DNA of 64,000 nt, from assembly GCF_013664685.1 (NCBI RefSeq), contig NZ_JAAKDE010000009.1:1-64000 (forward strand), written 5' to 3'. Source of the stretch: Capillibacterium thermochitinicola. GTDB lineage: Bacteria; Bacillota; UBA4882; UBA10575. The position numbers and the translations under genes are program-made. The notes beneath the pieces are model-generated. The model was not told the DNA's origin, ran no database searches, and was given only the letters and a program-made list of their open reading frames with translations. Positions 53,749 to 62,163 of this stretch are shown in pieces (position 1 is the first letter of the stretch; the number at the start of each line of letters is the position of its first letter).

Positions 53749-54261
53749 CTACTCCATAATCCGGATCTGTTCCACCCGGTAACCGGTAACCCTGGTCACC
53801 AGTTCCCCGATCTCGGCAACCGCATCGGGATTCAACGTTTTACCCTTGACGATCACGGCAACTGTCTCGGGATAAACCGCCACCGCGTTTTGGTTATACC
53901 CCTTGGCCGCCAAAAGGTTTTCCAGCTCATGCTCGATGGTCTGGCGTTTCATTAAAGTCAGCAGTTCATCATGGACCTTTGCCCTTTGGTCGCCTTCCGT
54001 CGTGCGCAGCATCTCTTCCAAGGTTTCCTGGAGGCGACTCCGCTCCCGGTCCCGGTTCCAGCGGAACTCATCCAGAACCGCCTCGTCGCTGAACTGCTTT
54101 TGGGCGGAAACGGCCACGGCCAACGGGGGGGCCGGTAACGCCTCGCCGCGGCCGGAAGCGTCAAACGCAATCCGGCTGTAAAACCCGACCCCAAGCAGGA
54201 GGAAAAAGCTGACCCCCACCAAAATCCAGGTCAGAATCGGATCCGGCTGTTTGAGCTCCAA
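53749..54261 (-). CDS. spoIIIAH: Stage III sporulation protein AH
   Basis: Mother-cell half of the SpoIIQ-SpoIIIAH channel linking mother cell and forespore. 170 aa: one N-terminal helix (ILTWILVGVSFFLLLGVGFY) and a C-terminal YscJ/FliF-like domain (residues about 75-168, ending VTRVTGYRVEQIRIME) that forms the ring. TTG start after AGGGAGGGTAAAGA. Last gene of the spoIIIA operon. The linker is short. Confidence 0.93.
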   Translation of the reverse strand: MELKQPDPILTWILVGVSFFLLLGVGFYSRIAFDASGRGEALPAPPLAVAVSAQKQFSDEAVLDEFRWNRDRERSRLQETLEEMLRTTEGDQRAKVHDELLTLMKRQTIEHELENLLAAKGYNQNAVAVYPETVAVIVKGKTLNPDAVAEIGELVTRVTGYRVEQIRIME

Positions 54262-54322
54262 TCTTTACCCTCCCTTTAAGTTTCTCCACTTCTCGGTTTT
54301 TACCTATTAAACTTTTAAAATA

Positions 54323-54937
54323 TTAACCCCATGGTAATACAATCACCCGGTGGAGCGCGATCCCCAGTAAAACCGCGGTTGCTTCGCCCAGCTGCCGGCG
54401 GACGGCCGGATCGGTCGCTCCTTCGGCCACCACCAGCACGCCACTGATCGCCGGTGCTTTTTGCCCGCATAAAACCGGCGCCTCGACCCCGCCGCTTTGG
54501 CGCTGGAAGACCGGTTCCCGCCGGATCATAAGCTCGCCGGGGCTGTTCCCCTGCCCGGCGGCGGCCCGTTCCTGCCGTTCCTCCCGGTATAACCACTGCT
54601 TCTCCTCACTCGTCGCCAGGTGCAGGTCGACCACCACCCGTCCCGCCCCTTTAATCTGCGCCAAAATGGCGGCCACTTCCCGTTCGAGGCGGCTCTCGGA
54701 CCACTGCTCTTCCGCCTTTTCCAGCAACGTCGGCCCTTTGACTGGTAATTCCGGAGTGGCCCACTCCGGTTTGGGCCGGCCGCCTCCACCCCAGAACATA
54801 AAGGCGATACCTATTCCGGCCAGCAAAAACAGGGTCAAAACCATCTTGCGCTCCTTGGCCGGAAGCTTTTGCAAACCAAGGTAATTCACCAATTTAGGCG
54901 GGGAAAACCCCTCATCATGATCCCTCTTCTTCGGCAA
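54323..54937 (-). CDS. spoIIIAG: Stage III sporulation protein AG
   Basis: 204 aa ring-forming protein of the mother-cell/forespore channel. One helix (MVLTLFLLAGIGIAFMFWGG) followed by a ring-building motif domain (LEREVAAILAQIKGAGRVVV, VLVVAEGATDPAVRRQLGEA) interrupted by a variable insertion. TTG start at 54937 overlaps spoIIIAF by 23 nt; GGAGGTG lies about 13 nt upstream. Confidence 0.92.
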   Translation of the reverse strand: MPKKRDHDEGFSPPKLVNYLGLQKLPAKERKMVLTLFLLAGIGIAFMFWGGGGRPKPEWATPELPVKGPTLLEKAEEQWSESRLEREVAAILAQIKGAGRVVVDLHLATSEEKQWLYREERQERAAAGQGNSPGELMIRREPVFQRQSGGVEAPVLCGQKAPAISGVLVVAEGATDPAVRRQLGEATAVLLGIALHRVIVLPWG

Positions 54938-55424
54938 ATTCCTTTTTCACCTCCACCTGATCCGGCGCCATCGCCAAGACCGCGGCCACTGTCCGCTTTA
55001 AAACCTCCACCGGGACCCCCGGGTCGGCCGGCAAAACCACCCGCACCCTTTGGCCCTGCCCCGCCGCGGTACTGATCTCCACTTGCACCCCGGCGGTCCC
55101 CGTAATCGTTTGGAGCAACTCTTCCACTTTCGCCTGGACGGCCGGCGCCGTGAGCGCCGCCGCCTGCTCTTCGCCCCGCTGACGCAGGTTAACGCCTTCC
55201 GCCACCAAGGCTGCCGGGTCGGCCCGCCCCCCGGCGACGGAGACCTCAGGAAGGGCCAGCGTAAAATCCTGTCCCACCCGCATTACCAAATTAACAAGGA
55301 AAAAAAGGACAATCAAACCGACAACCATCCGCCCGTACTTGCGCATTCCGTCCTCGGGCAGCAGAAGCTCGCAGAAACCGGCCAACAAGATCAGCGCCAA
55401 CAAGCTTTTGAGCGCCTCTTTGAT
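54915..55424 (-). CDS. spoIIIAF: Stage III sporulation protein AF, apparent ATC start
   Basis: About 169 aa: two membrane helices (LLALILLAGFCELLLP; MVVGLIVLFFLVNLVM) and a C-terminal ring-like domain (VEVLKRTVAAVLAMAPDQVE). No ATG, GTG or TTG in this frame lies at the expected start. A perfect AAAGGAGG sits 9 nt before an ATC codon (55422-55424), which gives the normal SpoIIIAF N-terminus (IKEALKSLLAL). Either ATC is used, as ATT is in infC, or a base is wrong. The first normal candidate, TTG at 55403, would cut into helix 1. The same frame is open far upstream through spoIIIAE but without family similarity. Confidence 0.88.
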   Translation of the reverse strand: MKEALKSLLALILLAGFCELLLPEDGMRKYGRMVVGLIVLFFLVNLVMRVGQDFTLALPEVSVAGGRADPAALVAEGVNLRQRGEEQAAALTAPAVQAKVEELLQTITGTAGVQVEISTAAGQGQRVRVVLPADPGVPVEVLKRTVAAVLAMAPDQVEVKKEFAEEEGS

Positions 55425-55489
55425 GAAAAAGCACCTCCTTTGCGACACCCGTTCAAACAAGCCAAACCGGACCCGCCTTACCGCACGCC

Positions 55490-56665
55490 TCACCGCACAA
55501 CCGCGGTCAAATTCCCCAAACCGATCAGGATGGTGAGGCAGAAAAAGAACATCAAACCGACCACGGTCACCGTCGCAAAGATCACCATCACCGTCTGGCC
55601 GATCTCCTGCAACGATTCGGCCAGACGGTCCTGGCCCAGCGGTTGTACAAAGGCCGCCGCCAACCGGTAAATAAAGGCCACTACCAGAATTTTCAGGGCT
55701 GGATAGGCACAGAGTAAAACCACGCCCAAAGCCGCAAAGGCACCAAGGGCATTTTTGATGAGCAACGAACAACCGGCGGCCAGTTCCAGACTGTCGGAGA
55801 CCACACCGCCCACAATCGGGACCAGGTTACCGGTCAAAAACTTTGCAGCCGTAAGACCAAGTCCGTCCGCCGCGGCCACCGTCACCCCTTGGAGGGAAAT
55901 GACCCCCAGAAAAATGGTCACCAGAAAAGTGAGGAGCAGCACCGCACCCTGCCGGGCAACCCCCGCCAGTTTCGTCACGGAAAAGCCCTCGACCAGGCGG
56001 GAGACCAGCCCGACGGTGCCCGCCAATAAAATTAAGGGAAGCACCAGGTTGCGGACGAGACTGAGTACGATTCCGGTTCCTCCCCAGACCACCGGATGAC
56101 AGACCGTCGTCAGCGTAATCCCGCCCGCCGCCGCCAGTAAAGTAAAGATTGTGGGCAAAATCGCCAGCACAAAACTGTTCACCCGCTCCAAGGCACCGTA
56201 CGCCAACTGCATTGTGGCGGTAAAGCTTTGGATCGCCAGCCCCATCAGGACCAGGTAAATAATGTTGGCCACCAGATTGCCGAGGCTCTCTCCCGCCCAG
56301 GCCTGTTGAAAATGGACCAGAACCCCGCCGATCACGGCGAGCAGGATCAACCGCCCTAGAAGATGCAGATTGACCACGACCTCCCGGCCGAGAAAGGTGG
56401 TCAACTTCTTCAGCAGCTCAGCCAGATCCAGTTTCATTCCCCCCCGGACCCAACCCCGCAGGTCCCACTGGGGTAAAAGCGCCCGGGTCTCCCCGTCCAA
56501 CTGGGCCAGAAAGGACGAGATGGCCTCAAGATCCAGCGCCGCAATCTCCTGGTCAAGAATCGGGCCAAGCGGATCAATCTCCTGACCTTGAACGGGAATA
56601 GCCACCAGAAGGAGAGCGGCAAACCACCCCGCCCACCACCGGCGACCACCGCTTTTCCTCCTCAT
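55490..56665 (-). CDS. spoIIIAE: Stage III sporulation protein AE
   Basis: 391 aa polytopic membrane protein of the SpoIIIA complex. Signal-like start (WWAGWFAALLLVAIPVQGQE), a hydrophilic segment to about residue 100, then about eight membrane helices (RLILLAVIGGVLVHFQ; NLVANIIYLVLMGLAI and others) with conserved GVVSDSLELAAGCSLLIKNA. ATG at 56665 follows GGGAGGATTGGG; the frame is open to 56827 but overlaps spoIIIAD. Confidence 0.94.
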   Translation of the reverse strand: MRRKSGGRRWWAGWFAALLLVAIPVQGQEIDPLGPILDQEIAALDLEAISSFLAQLDGETRALLPQWDLRGWVRGGMKLDLAELLKKLTTFLGREVVVNLHLLGRLILLAVIGGVLVHFQQAWAGESLGNLVANIIYLVLMGLAIQSFTATMQLAYGALERVNSFVLAILPTIFTLLAAAGGITLTTVCHPVVWGGTGIVLSLVRNLVLPLILLAGTVGLVSRLVEGFSVTKLAGVARQGAVLLLTFLVTIFLGVISLQGVTVAAADGLGLTAAKFLTGNLVPIVGGVVSDSLELAAGCSLLIKNALGAFAALGVVLLCAYPALKILVVAFIYRLAAAFVQPLGQDRLAESLQEIGQTVMVIFATVTVVGLMFFFCLTILIGLGNLTAVVR

Positions 56666-56690
56666 CCCAATCCTCCCTTCACCGCCAACC

Positions 56691-57074
56691 CTAAAACAGG
56701 CGGAGGACCATCTCGAAGATGGCCACCATGACCGGAACCGCCATAAAAAGAATGATGATCTTCCCGGCCAGTTCCAGGCGGAGACCCAGCGCACTTTCGC
56801 CGGCATCCTTACAGATTTGCGCGCCAAAACCGGCTAAATAAGCAACACCCATCACCTTGAAGATGGTTGCCAAGTAATCCGGTTGCACCTGGGCTTTCTG
56901 CGCCAAGTAAGTAAAGACCCGGACCAACTCGGTCAACCGGCCAATCAACCGCAACAGAATAATGACGCCGACCAGGACCGAGAGCAATACCGCATATTCC
57001 TCATATTCCCGGCGGAGGATGGTTATGAAGATCAATGCGGCCAGGGTAATGCCGAAAAAGACGAGAATGTCCAC
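56691..57074 (-). CDS. spoIIIAD: Stage III sporulation protein AD
   Basis: 127 aa membrane protein with four helices (MDILVFFGITLAALIFITIL; YAVLLSVLVGVIILLRL; and two near the C-terminus) and the conserved DYLATIFKVMGVAYLAGFGA loop. GTG start after AAAGAGGTGGCGCG. It lies 12 nt after spoIIIAC, with which it shares a distant repeat-like similarity, both containing the IFK(I/V)xGV motif. Confidence 0.95.
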   Translation of the reverse strand: MDILVFFGITLAALIFITILRREYEEYAVLLSVLVGVIILLRLIGRLTELVRVFTYLAQKAQVQPDYLATIFKVMGVAYLAGFGAQICKDAGESALGLRLELAGKIIILFMAVPVMVAIFEMVLRLF

Positions 57075-57086
57075 CGCGCCACCTCT

Positions 57087-57287
57087 TTAGAAACCAAAGA
57101 CCATCCGGACTTCCTGGAAAAAGCGTTGGACCATTTGGATCGCCACAATAAAGACCAGCACCACCCCGACCAAAGTGAGGATATAGGCGTACTCATCCTT
57201 TCCCGCCTGTTTAAAAAGGATGTTCAGCAAGAGGATTATGATGCCCACACCGGCAATTTTGAAGATCAGGTCCACCTCAGGTATCAT
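57087..57287 (-). CDS. spoIIIAC: Stage III sporulation protein AC
   Basis: 66 aa with two helices (DLIFKIAGVGIIILLLNILF and YILTLVGVVLVFIVAIQMV). Length and sequence are those of the family. GGGGGAGGAAAAG precedes the ATG. Part of the membrane base of the SpoIIIA channel. Confidence 0.95.
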   Translation of the reverse strand: MIPEVDLIFKIAGVGIIILLLNILFKQAGKDEYAYILTLVGVVLVFIVAIQMVQRFFQEVRMVFGF

Positions 57288-57309
57288 CTTTTCCTCCCCC
57301 TCTTTCCGG

Positions 57310-57825
57310 TCAGTAAAAGACCAAAACCACTAAAACCCCCGCCGCAATCCCTAAATACCGGTAAAGACGCTCGTTTTTTTTGTATTCTTCTTCCGCCTCC
57401 GTCGCTTGGTGTTCCAACCGCGCTATTGTTTGGCGGATCGCTGATACCTGATTTTCCCGGTCGGTGGTGCCGAGGGTCCGGCCGAAATCAATGAGCACCG
57501 CCCAGTCTTCCGCCGTCAGAGCCAGCCCATCCCGGTTTTCCGTTAAACTTTTCTGCCAGGCCTCATCGGCCGTTAAGCCGGCCGCGCCGTTCAATTCCGC
57601 CGCGAAACCCGCAAACAGCACTTTCGCCTCCTTCGGCAGCCGGGCGCCGATCCGCGCAAACGCCTCCCCCAGCGGGACGCTCCCGTACCCGATCTCCGTC
57701 GCCAGCCACTGAAAACCTTGGATCAAAGCGTTCAACAACTGCCACCTTTTTTTCAAGAGGGCACTATAGATCCACCCGGCCATCGTGCTGGCGGTAATGA
57801 CCAACAAGGCACCGAAGAGCCTCAT
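57310..57825 (-). CDS. spoIIIAB: Stage III sporulation protein AB
   Basis: 171 aa. N-terminal helix (LFGALLVITASTMAGWIYSA), a helical cytoplasmic body (LLNALIQGFQWLATEIGYG; DWAVLIDFGRTLGTTDREN) and a C-terminal helix (YLGIAAGVLVVLVFY), resembling GspF/PilC-type platform proteins. Its ATG overlaps the spoIIIAA stop (ATGA), coupling the two. Confidence 0.95.
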   Translation of the reverse strand: MRLFGALLVITASTMAGWIYSALLKKRWQLLNALIQGFQWLATEIGYGSVPLGEAFARIGARLPKEAKVLFAGFAAELNGAAGLTADEAWQKSLTENRDGLALTAEDWAVLIDFGRTLGTTDRENQVSAIRQTIARLEHQATEAEEEYKKNERLYRYLGIAAGVLVVLVFY

Positions 57826-58811
57826 CTTTTAACCTCCAAACGTTGAACTTCCGACAATAACGCCTCCTTTGTCTGACCGTTCCAAACCCCCTCCAGGGTT
57901 CCCGGTCCCAACCGGCGGCTGAGGAGCACCACCCGTTCGACCAGTCCGCGGGACCACAGACGCTGTAAAGAGGGGCGCCGGGCAAAATCCTTTGTATCCC
58001 ACGCGTGCGCCGTCGTGATAAAACCCACCCCCATGTTGAGAATCTCTTCGATCAGATCCAAGTCGCCGGGACGGCCGATTTCATCGGTGGCAATCAATTG
58101 CGGCCCCATCGACCTGAGCAACAAAAAAACCCCTTCCCGTTTGGGACAGCCGGTCAAGACATCCGTCCGCATCCCGACATCAAGCTGGGGAACCCCCCGG
58201 TAGCTGCCGGCCACCTCACCCCGTTCATCAACCAGACCGACTTTCACCGGCGCGGGGACCCCCTCGCCGTTGCTAAAGCTGCGGACCAAATCCCGCAGCA
58301 AGGTCGTCTTGCCCGCCTGGGGCGGGGAGATAATAATGGTCCGCAGCGGCCGGTCGCCCATGGTCAGGTAAGGCAGCAGGCGGCGGCCAATCCCCTTGAG
58401 CTGGCGGGCGATGCGGATATTGATACTGGTCACCCGCTTCAAACGCAGCAGCGCCCCCCGGCCGACCAGACATTCGCCGGCCAGTCCCACCCGGTGGCCG
58501 CCCGCCAGAGTGATAAAGCCCTCCCTCAACTCCTCTTCCAGCGTATACAGGGAATTACCCCCCATCAACTGGACTGTCCGGAGAACATCGGGCGCTTCAA
58601 CCTTCAGCGCCTGCTCCGGCCTGATCGTAGGGACGCCGTCCGCCGTCACCAAAAGCGACTCGCCCACCTCGACCTGCAAGGGCTGCTCCGCCCGGAGCCG
58701 AATCTCCTCCAGCTTTGCCCATTTTTCCGGCACCGCCCGCCGGAACCTTTCCAGCGCCCACCGGATCCTGGGTACCAGAAAGGGCAACACCTGCTCGGCA
58801 TAGTCCACCAC
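57822..58811 (-). CDS. spoIIIAA: Stage III sporulation protein AA (ATPase)
   Basis: 329 aa secretion-type ATPase of the SpoIIIA complex. Walker A in IISPPQAGKTTLLRDLVRSF, Walker B region in LIATDEIGRPGDLDLIEEIL, and an N-terminal domain (RLRAEQPLQVEVGESLLVTA) as in the family. GTG start after AAGGCGG. First gene of the operon; a SigE-like promoter may lie at 58861-58888 inside the preceding terminator region. Confidence 0.96.
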   Translation of the reverse strand: MVDYAEQVLPFLVPRIRWALERFRRAVPEKWAKLEEIRLRAEQPLQVEVGESLLVTADGVPTIRPEQALKVEAPDVLRTVQLMGGNSLYTLEEELREGFITLAGGHRVGLAGECLVGRGALLRLKRVTSINIRIARQLKGIGRRLLPYLTMGDRPLRTIIISPPQAGKTTLLRDLVRSFSNGEGVPAPVKVGLVDERGEVAGSYRGVPQLDVGMRTDVLTGCPKREGVFLLLRSMGPQLIATDEIGRPGDLDLIEEILNMGVGFITTAHAWDTKDFARRPSLQRLWSRGLVERVVLLSRRLGPGTLEGVWNGQTKEALLSEVQRLEVKR

Positions 58812-58831
58812 GTCAACACCGCCTTTTTTGC

Positions 58832-58877
58832 CAAAAAAAAGCCCGTCCCCTACTGTTCATATAGATATGGGGACGGG
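58832..58877 (-). terminator. Terminator after the CD1247-like gene
   Basis: CCCGTCCCC and GGGGACGGG (9 bp) enclose an AT-rich 18-nt loop; on the minus strand CTTTTTTTTGG follows. It insulates the spoIIIA operon from upstream transcription. Confidence 0.85.
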
Positions 58878-58888
58878 TTTAAAATTAT
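58861..58888 (-). promoter_or_regulatory. Possible SigE promoter of the spoIIIA operon
   Basis: Minus strand ATA (58886-58888), 16 nt, then CATATCTAT (58861-58869). This is close to the mother-cell SigE pattern (ATA, 16-18 nt, CATANNNT) and lies 50 nt before spoIIIAA, which is SigE-controlled in Bacillus. The -10 is imperfect at position 8. Confidence 0.4.
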
Positions 58889-58905
58889 GCTATTGTTCAG
58901 GTTGA

Positions 58906-59175
58906 TTAAGAGCTACCCTCCATCGTCTGCGGACTCTCTTCGCCCACTTCCTCATCCACCGGATAATACTGTTCTTCAAGGTAGCTCAGATCTTCGTCGA
59001 TCGCCTCGACATACTGATTTAATTCTTCCTGCTCACCACGGATATCCTCCAGATCCATGGCAATCTGATCGCAAATATTCAAGAGTTGGGTCCAAAGGAC
59101 CTGCTCCTTTTCTTCCTGAAATTCCTGGCCTTCAATTAGCCCGCGCAGATAAGCAACCTGTTCTTTCAGTTCCAT
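58906..59175 (-). CDS. CD1247-like small acidic coiled-coil protein
   Basis: 89 aa. MELKEQVAYLRGLIEGQEF followed by LLNICDQIAMDLEDIRGEQE and YVEAIDEDLSYLEEQYY matches the N-terminal domain of CD1247-type Clostridial proteins, which often carry a C-terminal zinc ribbon. Here the protein ends in an acidic tail with no cysteines after the domain. GGAGGGTGAGAA precedes the ATG. Function unknown. Own terminator downstream. Confidence 0.75.
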   Translation of the reverse strand: MELKEQVAYLRGLIEGQEFQEEKEQVLWTQLLNICDQIAMDLEDIRGEQEELNQYVEAIDEDLSYLEEQYYPVDEEVGEESPQTMEGSS

Positions 59176-59267
59176 TTCTCACCCTCCAATTCTGGTTCTG
59201 CCCTTAGTATAACTTGAGGGGAGAAACGCTATCCATCTGCTTTCTGCGGCCGGCTCCGGGACATACC

Positions 59268-59828
59268 CTATTTCGACCGCCGTAAATACTCGCCGGTCCG
59301 TGTATCAATCTGCAGAATGTCTCCTTCTTCAATGAAGAGCGGAACGTTCACCACCACACCCGTTTCCAGGGTCGCCGGTTTGGAACCGCCGGTCGCCGTG
59401 TCACCCTTGAAGCCCGGCTCGGTATGGATCACCGCCAGCTCCACCGTGTTCGGGAGGATCACCCCGATCGCTTCACCCTCGTACATCTGGACCATCACGT
59501 TCATGTTCTCTTTCAAATACTTGACCCCTTCGCCGATGGTCTTTTCATCCAGGGTCAGCTGTTCGTAGGTGTTGTTGTCCATAAAGACATAATCATTGTC
59601 GCTCTTATATAAAAACATCATCTCTTTCGTCTCGATCCGGGCCAGGTTCACCTTTTCCCCCGCGTTAAAGGTCTTTTCTATCGTATACCCGGTCCGCAGG
59701 TTTTTCAGTTTCGAACGGACAAAGGCTGCCCCTTTCCCCGGCTTCACGTGCATGAATTCAACCACGGTATAAATTTGGCCGTCAACTTCAATCGTTAATC
59801 CAGTCCGAAAATCATTAACCGATATCAT
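59268..59828 (-). CDS. efp: Elongation factor P
   Basis: 186 aa, three beta-barrel domains; rescues ribosomes at polyproline. [20 protein letters not shown] and [20 protein letters not shown] hold the conserved tip lysine; the C-terminus ends [34 protein letters not shown] precedes the ATG. A promoter lies at 59905-59934. pepP precedes it by 172 nt, the usual neighbour. Confidence 0.97.
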   Translation of the reverse strand: MISVNDFRTGLTIEVDGQIYTVVEFMHVKPGKGAAFVRSKLKNLRTGYTIEKTFNAGEKVNLARIETKEMMFLYKSDNDYVFMDNNTYEQLTLDEKTIGEGVKYLKENMNVMVQMYEGEAIGVILPNTVELAVIHTEPGFKGDTATGGSKPATLETGVVVNVPLFIEEGDILQIDTRTGEYLRRSK

Positions 59829-59904
59829 CCAAGTACCTCCTTAGTCTTATCGTACCCAGAAGCGCCATCCTCTGACTCTTCTTTGCCCCATTTTCAACTT
59901 TTTT

Positions 59905-59934
59905 ATTTTAACACAGGCCCGTCTTTACTGTCGA
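59905..59934 (-). promoter_or_regulatory. SigA-type promoter of efp
   Basis: Minus strand TCGACA, 18 nt, TAAAAT: one mismatch in each box. It lies in the pepP-efp gap, 76 nt before the efp start codon. Confidence 0.6.
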
Positions 59935-60000
59935 GGGTAAACTTGGAAAGACAAGGTGCTCCGAAGATTTACTAAATAAAACCAGCGGAAAAAGGACTTT

Positions 60001-61080
60001 CTAGACCGTCAACGTCTTGGGGCTCGTCGTGAGATTCTCGATCCCGTCGTCGGTGACAACGACCACATCCTCAATGCGAATCCCGCCCCAACCGTTCAGA
60101 TAGATCCCCGGCTCCACCGTAAACACCATCCCCGGTTCCAAAACGGTTTCATCCGTCACGGACAGACGCGGGTTTTCGTGGATCTCCAAACCCAAACTGT
60201 GCCCCAGGCCGTGGCCGAAGCGGTCCCCATAACCGGCCGCCTTGATTACCTCCCGCGCCAAGGCGTCCACTTCCTTGCCGGTCATGCCGGCCCGCATTCC
60301 GTTCAGCGCCGTTTCCTGGGCCCGCCGCACTATTTCATACAACTCCTGCTGCCGTTCGGTAGGGGCGGCCCCGACCACGACCGTCCGGGTAAAATCGCTG
60401 CAATAACCGGCATACCGCGCGCCGCCGTCCAGCACCAAAAGTTCTCCGGCTTCGATTTTTTTGTCGGTCGGTGCCCCGTGGGGTAAAGCGCTCCGCGGTC
60501 CGGAGGCGACAATCGTCGGGAACGAAGTCCCTTCCGCCCCCAACTGCCGCTGATAATACTCGAAAAGGGCCGCCATCTCTTTCTCGGTTCGCCCCGGTTT
60601 CAACTCGGCCAGCAACCGGTTCCAGGCTTCCTCCGTAATCTGCAGCGCTTTCCGGATCGCCGCAATCTCCGCCGCCGACTTTTTCCGCCGCAACTGGTTG
60701 ACAAAACCCTCCGTGGGTGTTAAGACACCACATTCCAATTTCTCATTGAGCGCCCGGTAATTCTTTTCGACCAGATGTTCACTTTCAAACCCCCAGCGGG
60801 AACGGCCACCCGAACAAAGCCTCGCAATCTCGGCCGCCACCGTCCCCCAGACCTGCGGATCGTGCTCTTTGACTTGAAAGCCGAAGTCTTTCACTTCTTC
60901 CTTCGCCTGGTCCAGATAGCGAAAATCCGTCAGCAGGATTGCTTCATCCTTGTTAATGACCAAAACGCCGGAAGAACCGGTAAAACCACACAAATACCGC
61001 CGGTTTGCCGGTGCCGTAACGACAAAGCCGTCAAAATTCCCTTCAGACAGTAATTGGCGAAACTTGGTCAGCCTTTCCAT
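60001..61080 (-). CDS. Xaa-Pro aminopeptidase (M24B family)
   Basis: 359 aa dinuclear metallopeptidase removing N-terminal residues before proline. N-terminal creatinase-like domain (RLTKFRQLLSEGNFDGFVVT) and pita-bread catalytic domain with metal ligands in LDGGARYAGYCSDFTRTVVV, RFGHGLGHSLGLEIHE, FTVEPGIYLNGWGGIRIED. GAGGGGGTTGTC precedes the ATG. Upstream of efp as in most Firmicutes. Confidence 0.95.
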   Translation of the reverse strand: MERLTKFRQLLSEGNFDGFVVTAPANRRYLCGFTGSSGVLVINKDEAILLTDFRYLDQAKEEVKDFGFQVKEHDPQVWGTVAAEIARLCSGGRSRWGFESEHLVEKNYRALNEKLECGVLTPTEGFVNQLRRKKSAAEIAAIRKALQITEEAWNRLLAELKPGRTEKEMAALFEYYQRQLGAEGTSFPTIVASGPRSALPHGAPTDKKIEAGELLVLDGGARYAGYCSDFTRTVVVGAAPTERQQELYEIVRRAQETALNGMRAGMTGKEVDALAREVIKAAGYGDRFGHGLGHSLGLEIHENPRLSVTDETVLEPGMVFTVEPGIYLNGWGGIRIEDVVVVTDDGIENLTTSPKTLTV

Positions 61081-61115
61081 GACAACCCCCTCTTTCCGTC
61101 CTTTTTCCTTATCAT

Positions 61116-61139
61116 AAAACCGGCTTGCGCCGGTTTTTT
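61116..61139 (-). terminator. Bidirectional terminator after the outer-membrane protein gene
   Basis: AAAACCGGC, TTGC loop, GCCGGTTTT. It has T-runs on both strands (six on plus, four on minus), and lies between the outer-membrane protein gene and pepP. Confidence 0.65.
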
Positions 61140-61195
61140 CTCTGTAAGTTTTTGCCGGTTTTTTATACTCAGCGGACTTTTACCGGTTTTGGTGC

Positions 61196-61965
61196 TCAGT
61201 AAGTCATGCGCACCCCGATGGTATAGACGCCGGACTCTTCAGCGTTCTGAGACGGGACGACCATCCGGCCGTACAGGGTCACAAAGGAAAAATTCACCCC
61301 CGCTTCGCCCAGCACGATCGGGTTGCCTTCCTCGCTGAAATATGCTTCTCCGCCGAGATAAAACGGCTTAGTTTGGTATTTGGCGGTAACCTGGTAAGCT
61401 GTGCCCGGGAGCAATTCCGAAGTGACCAGCGTACCGGTGAACCATCTGAGCATCCCGCCGTAAAACCGCAAGTTCGTTAACGGTGTAAACTCCATCCCCA
61501 ATTCAAACTTGCCCGCGTTAACGAGCAGAAGCGTATAAAAATCCACGTCCAAGACCAGTTTGACGAACTCCGGTCCCAATTTGCCCCCGAGATTAATCCG
61601 GGGCAAAAAGACAAGCTTTTCCCCCTTGGTAAACCCCACTAAGCCCCCAAAACCATAGTAAAGAACGGGAGTGCCAAATTTGGCGGTCACATTTAAAACC
61701 AGCAGTTCTTCAAAGCTCAAATTCCCATTGACCGCAAAAACAGCCCTTGCCCAGTCGCTTGGCGCGCCGAAAAATGGTAACTGGCATCAAACTCTTCCAA
61801 CCCGTATGTACCCAGAACGAAAACTTCAACCTCGCCCTGTTGTTCTTCCCCCGCCCACCATTCGGAGGACAGGAACATCTCATCCAAAAAACCGGAAGCC
61901 GCCGCCGAACCGGCCATGCCCAAAAGCAACAGACCGCAAACAACCGTAATCAATAAAGTTCTCAT
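61196..61965 (-). CDS. Probable outer-membrane beta-barrel protein, interrupted by a frameshift
   Basis: The first frame (from ATG 61965, GGAAGG 8 nt upstream) encodes a signal peptide (TLLITVVCGLLLLGMAGSAA) and LGTYGLEEFDASYHF, then runs to a premature TGA near 61717. The second frame carries the rest: DWARAVFAVNGNLSFEELLV through alternating beta strands to GVYTIGVRMTY, an aromatic-ended strand like an outer-membrane beta signal. One extra T in the T5 run (plus 61770-61774) joins them into about 256 aa. Family unknown; the barrel reading is inferred from strand pattern. Sequencing error, mutation and slippage are all possible. Confidence 0.7.
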
Positions 61966-62026
61966 TTTCAATACCTTCCTTAATATGGAATTATTGCCTT
62001 ATTACCTGCCACCTTTCTTACTTTTG

Positions 62027-62035
62027 ATTATACCA
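62027..62035 (-). promoter_or_regulatory. Extended -10 promoter of the outer-membrane protein gene
   Basis: Minus strand TGG followed by perfect TATAAT, 61 nt before the ATG at 61965; the -35 is weak. Confidence 0.55.
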
Positions 62036-62163
62036 GACTTTGCATGAAACACCACAAAAAGTTTTTCGCCGCCGCTGGCGCGGAACCAAACCATGGCCGG
62101 GTTCATAAAATACCATACCGCGTTTTTCTATATTTTAAAGCTTAGATCGAAAGGAGCGCCGGC

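Noticed and set aside
58005-59207. A 400-codon open frame on the plus strand
   Set aside because: It runs antisense to spoIIIAA and a small conserved gene, is rich in Pro, His, Gln and Arg without any fold pattern, and has no ribosome site; it is a GC-rich shadow.
61116-61190. Three GCCGGTTTT-like repeats suggesting a small repeat array
   Set aside because: One copy pair forms a terminator; the third is degenerate and spacing is irregular, so CRISPR or another array is not supported.
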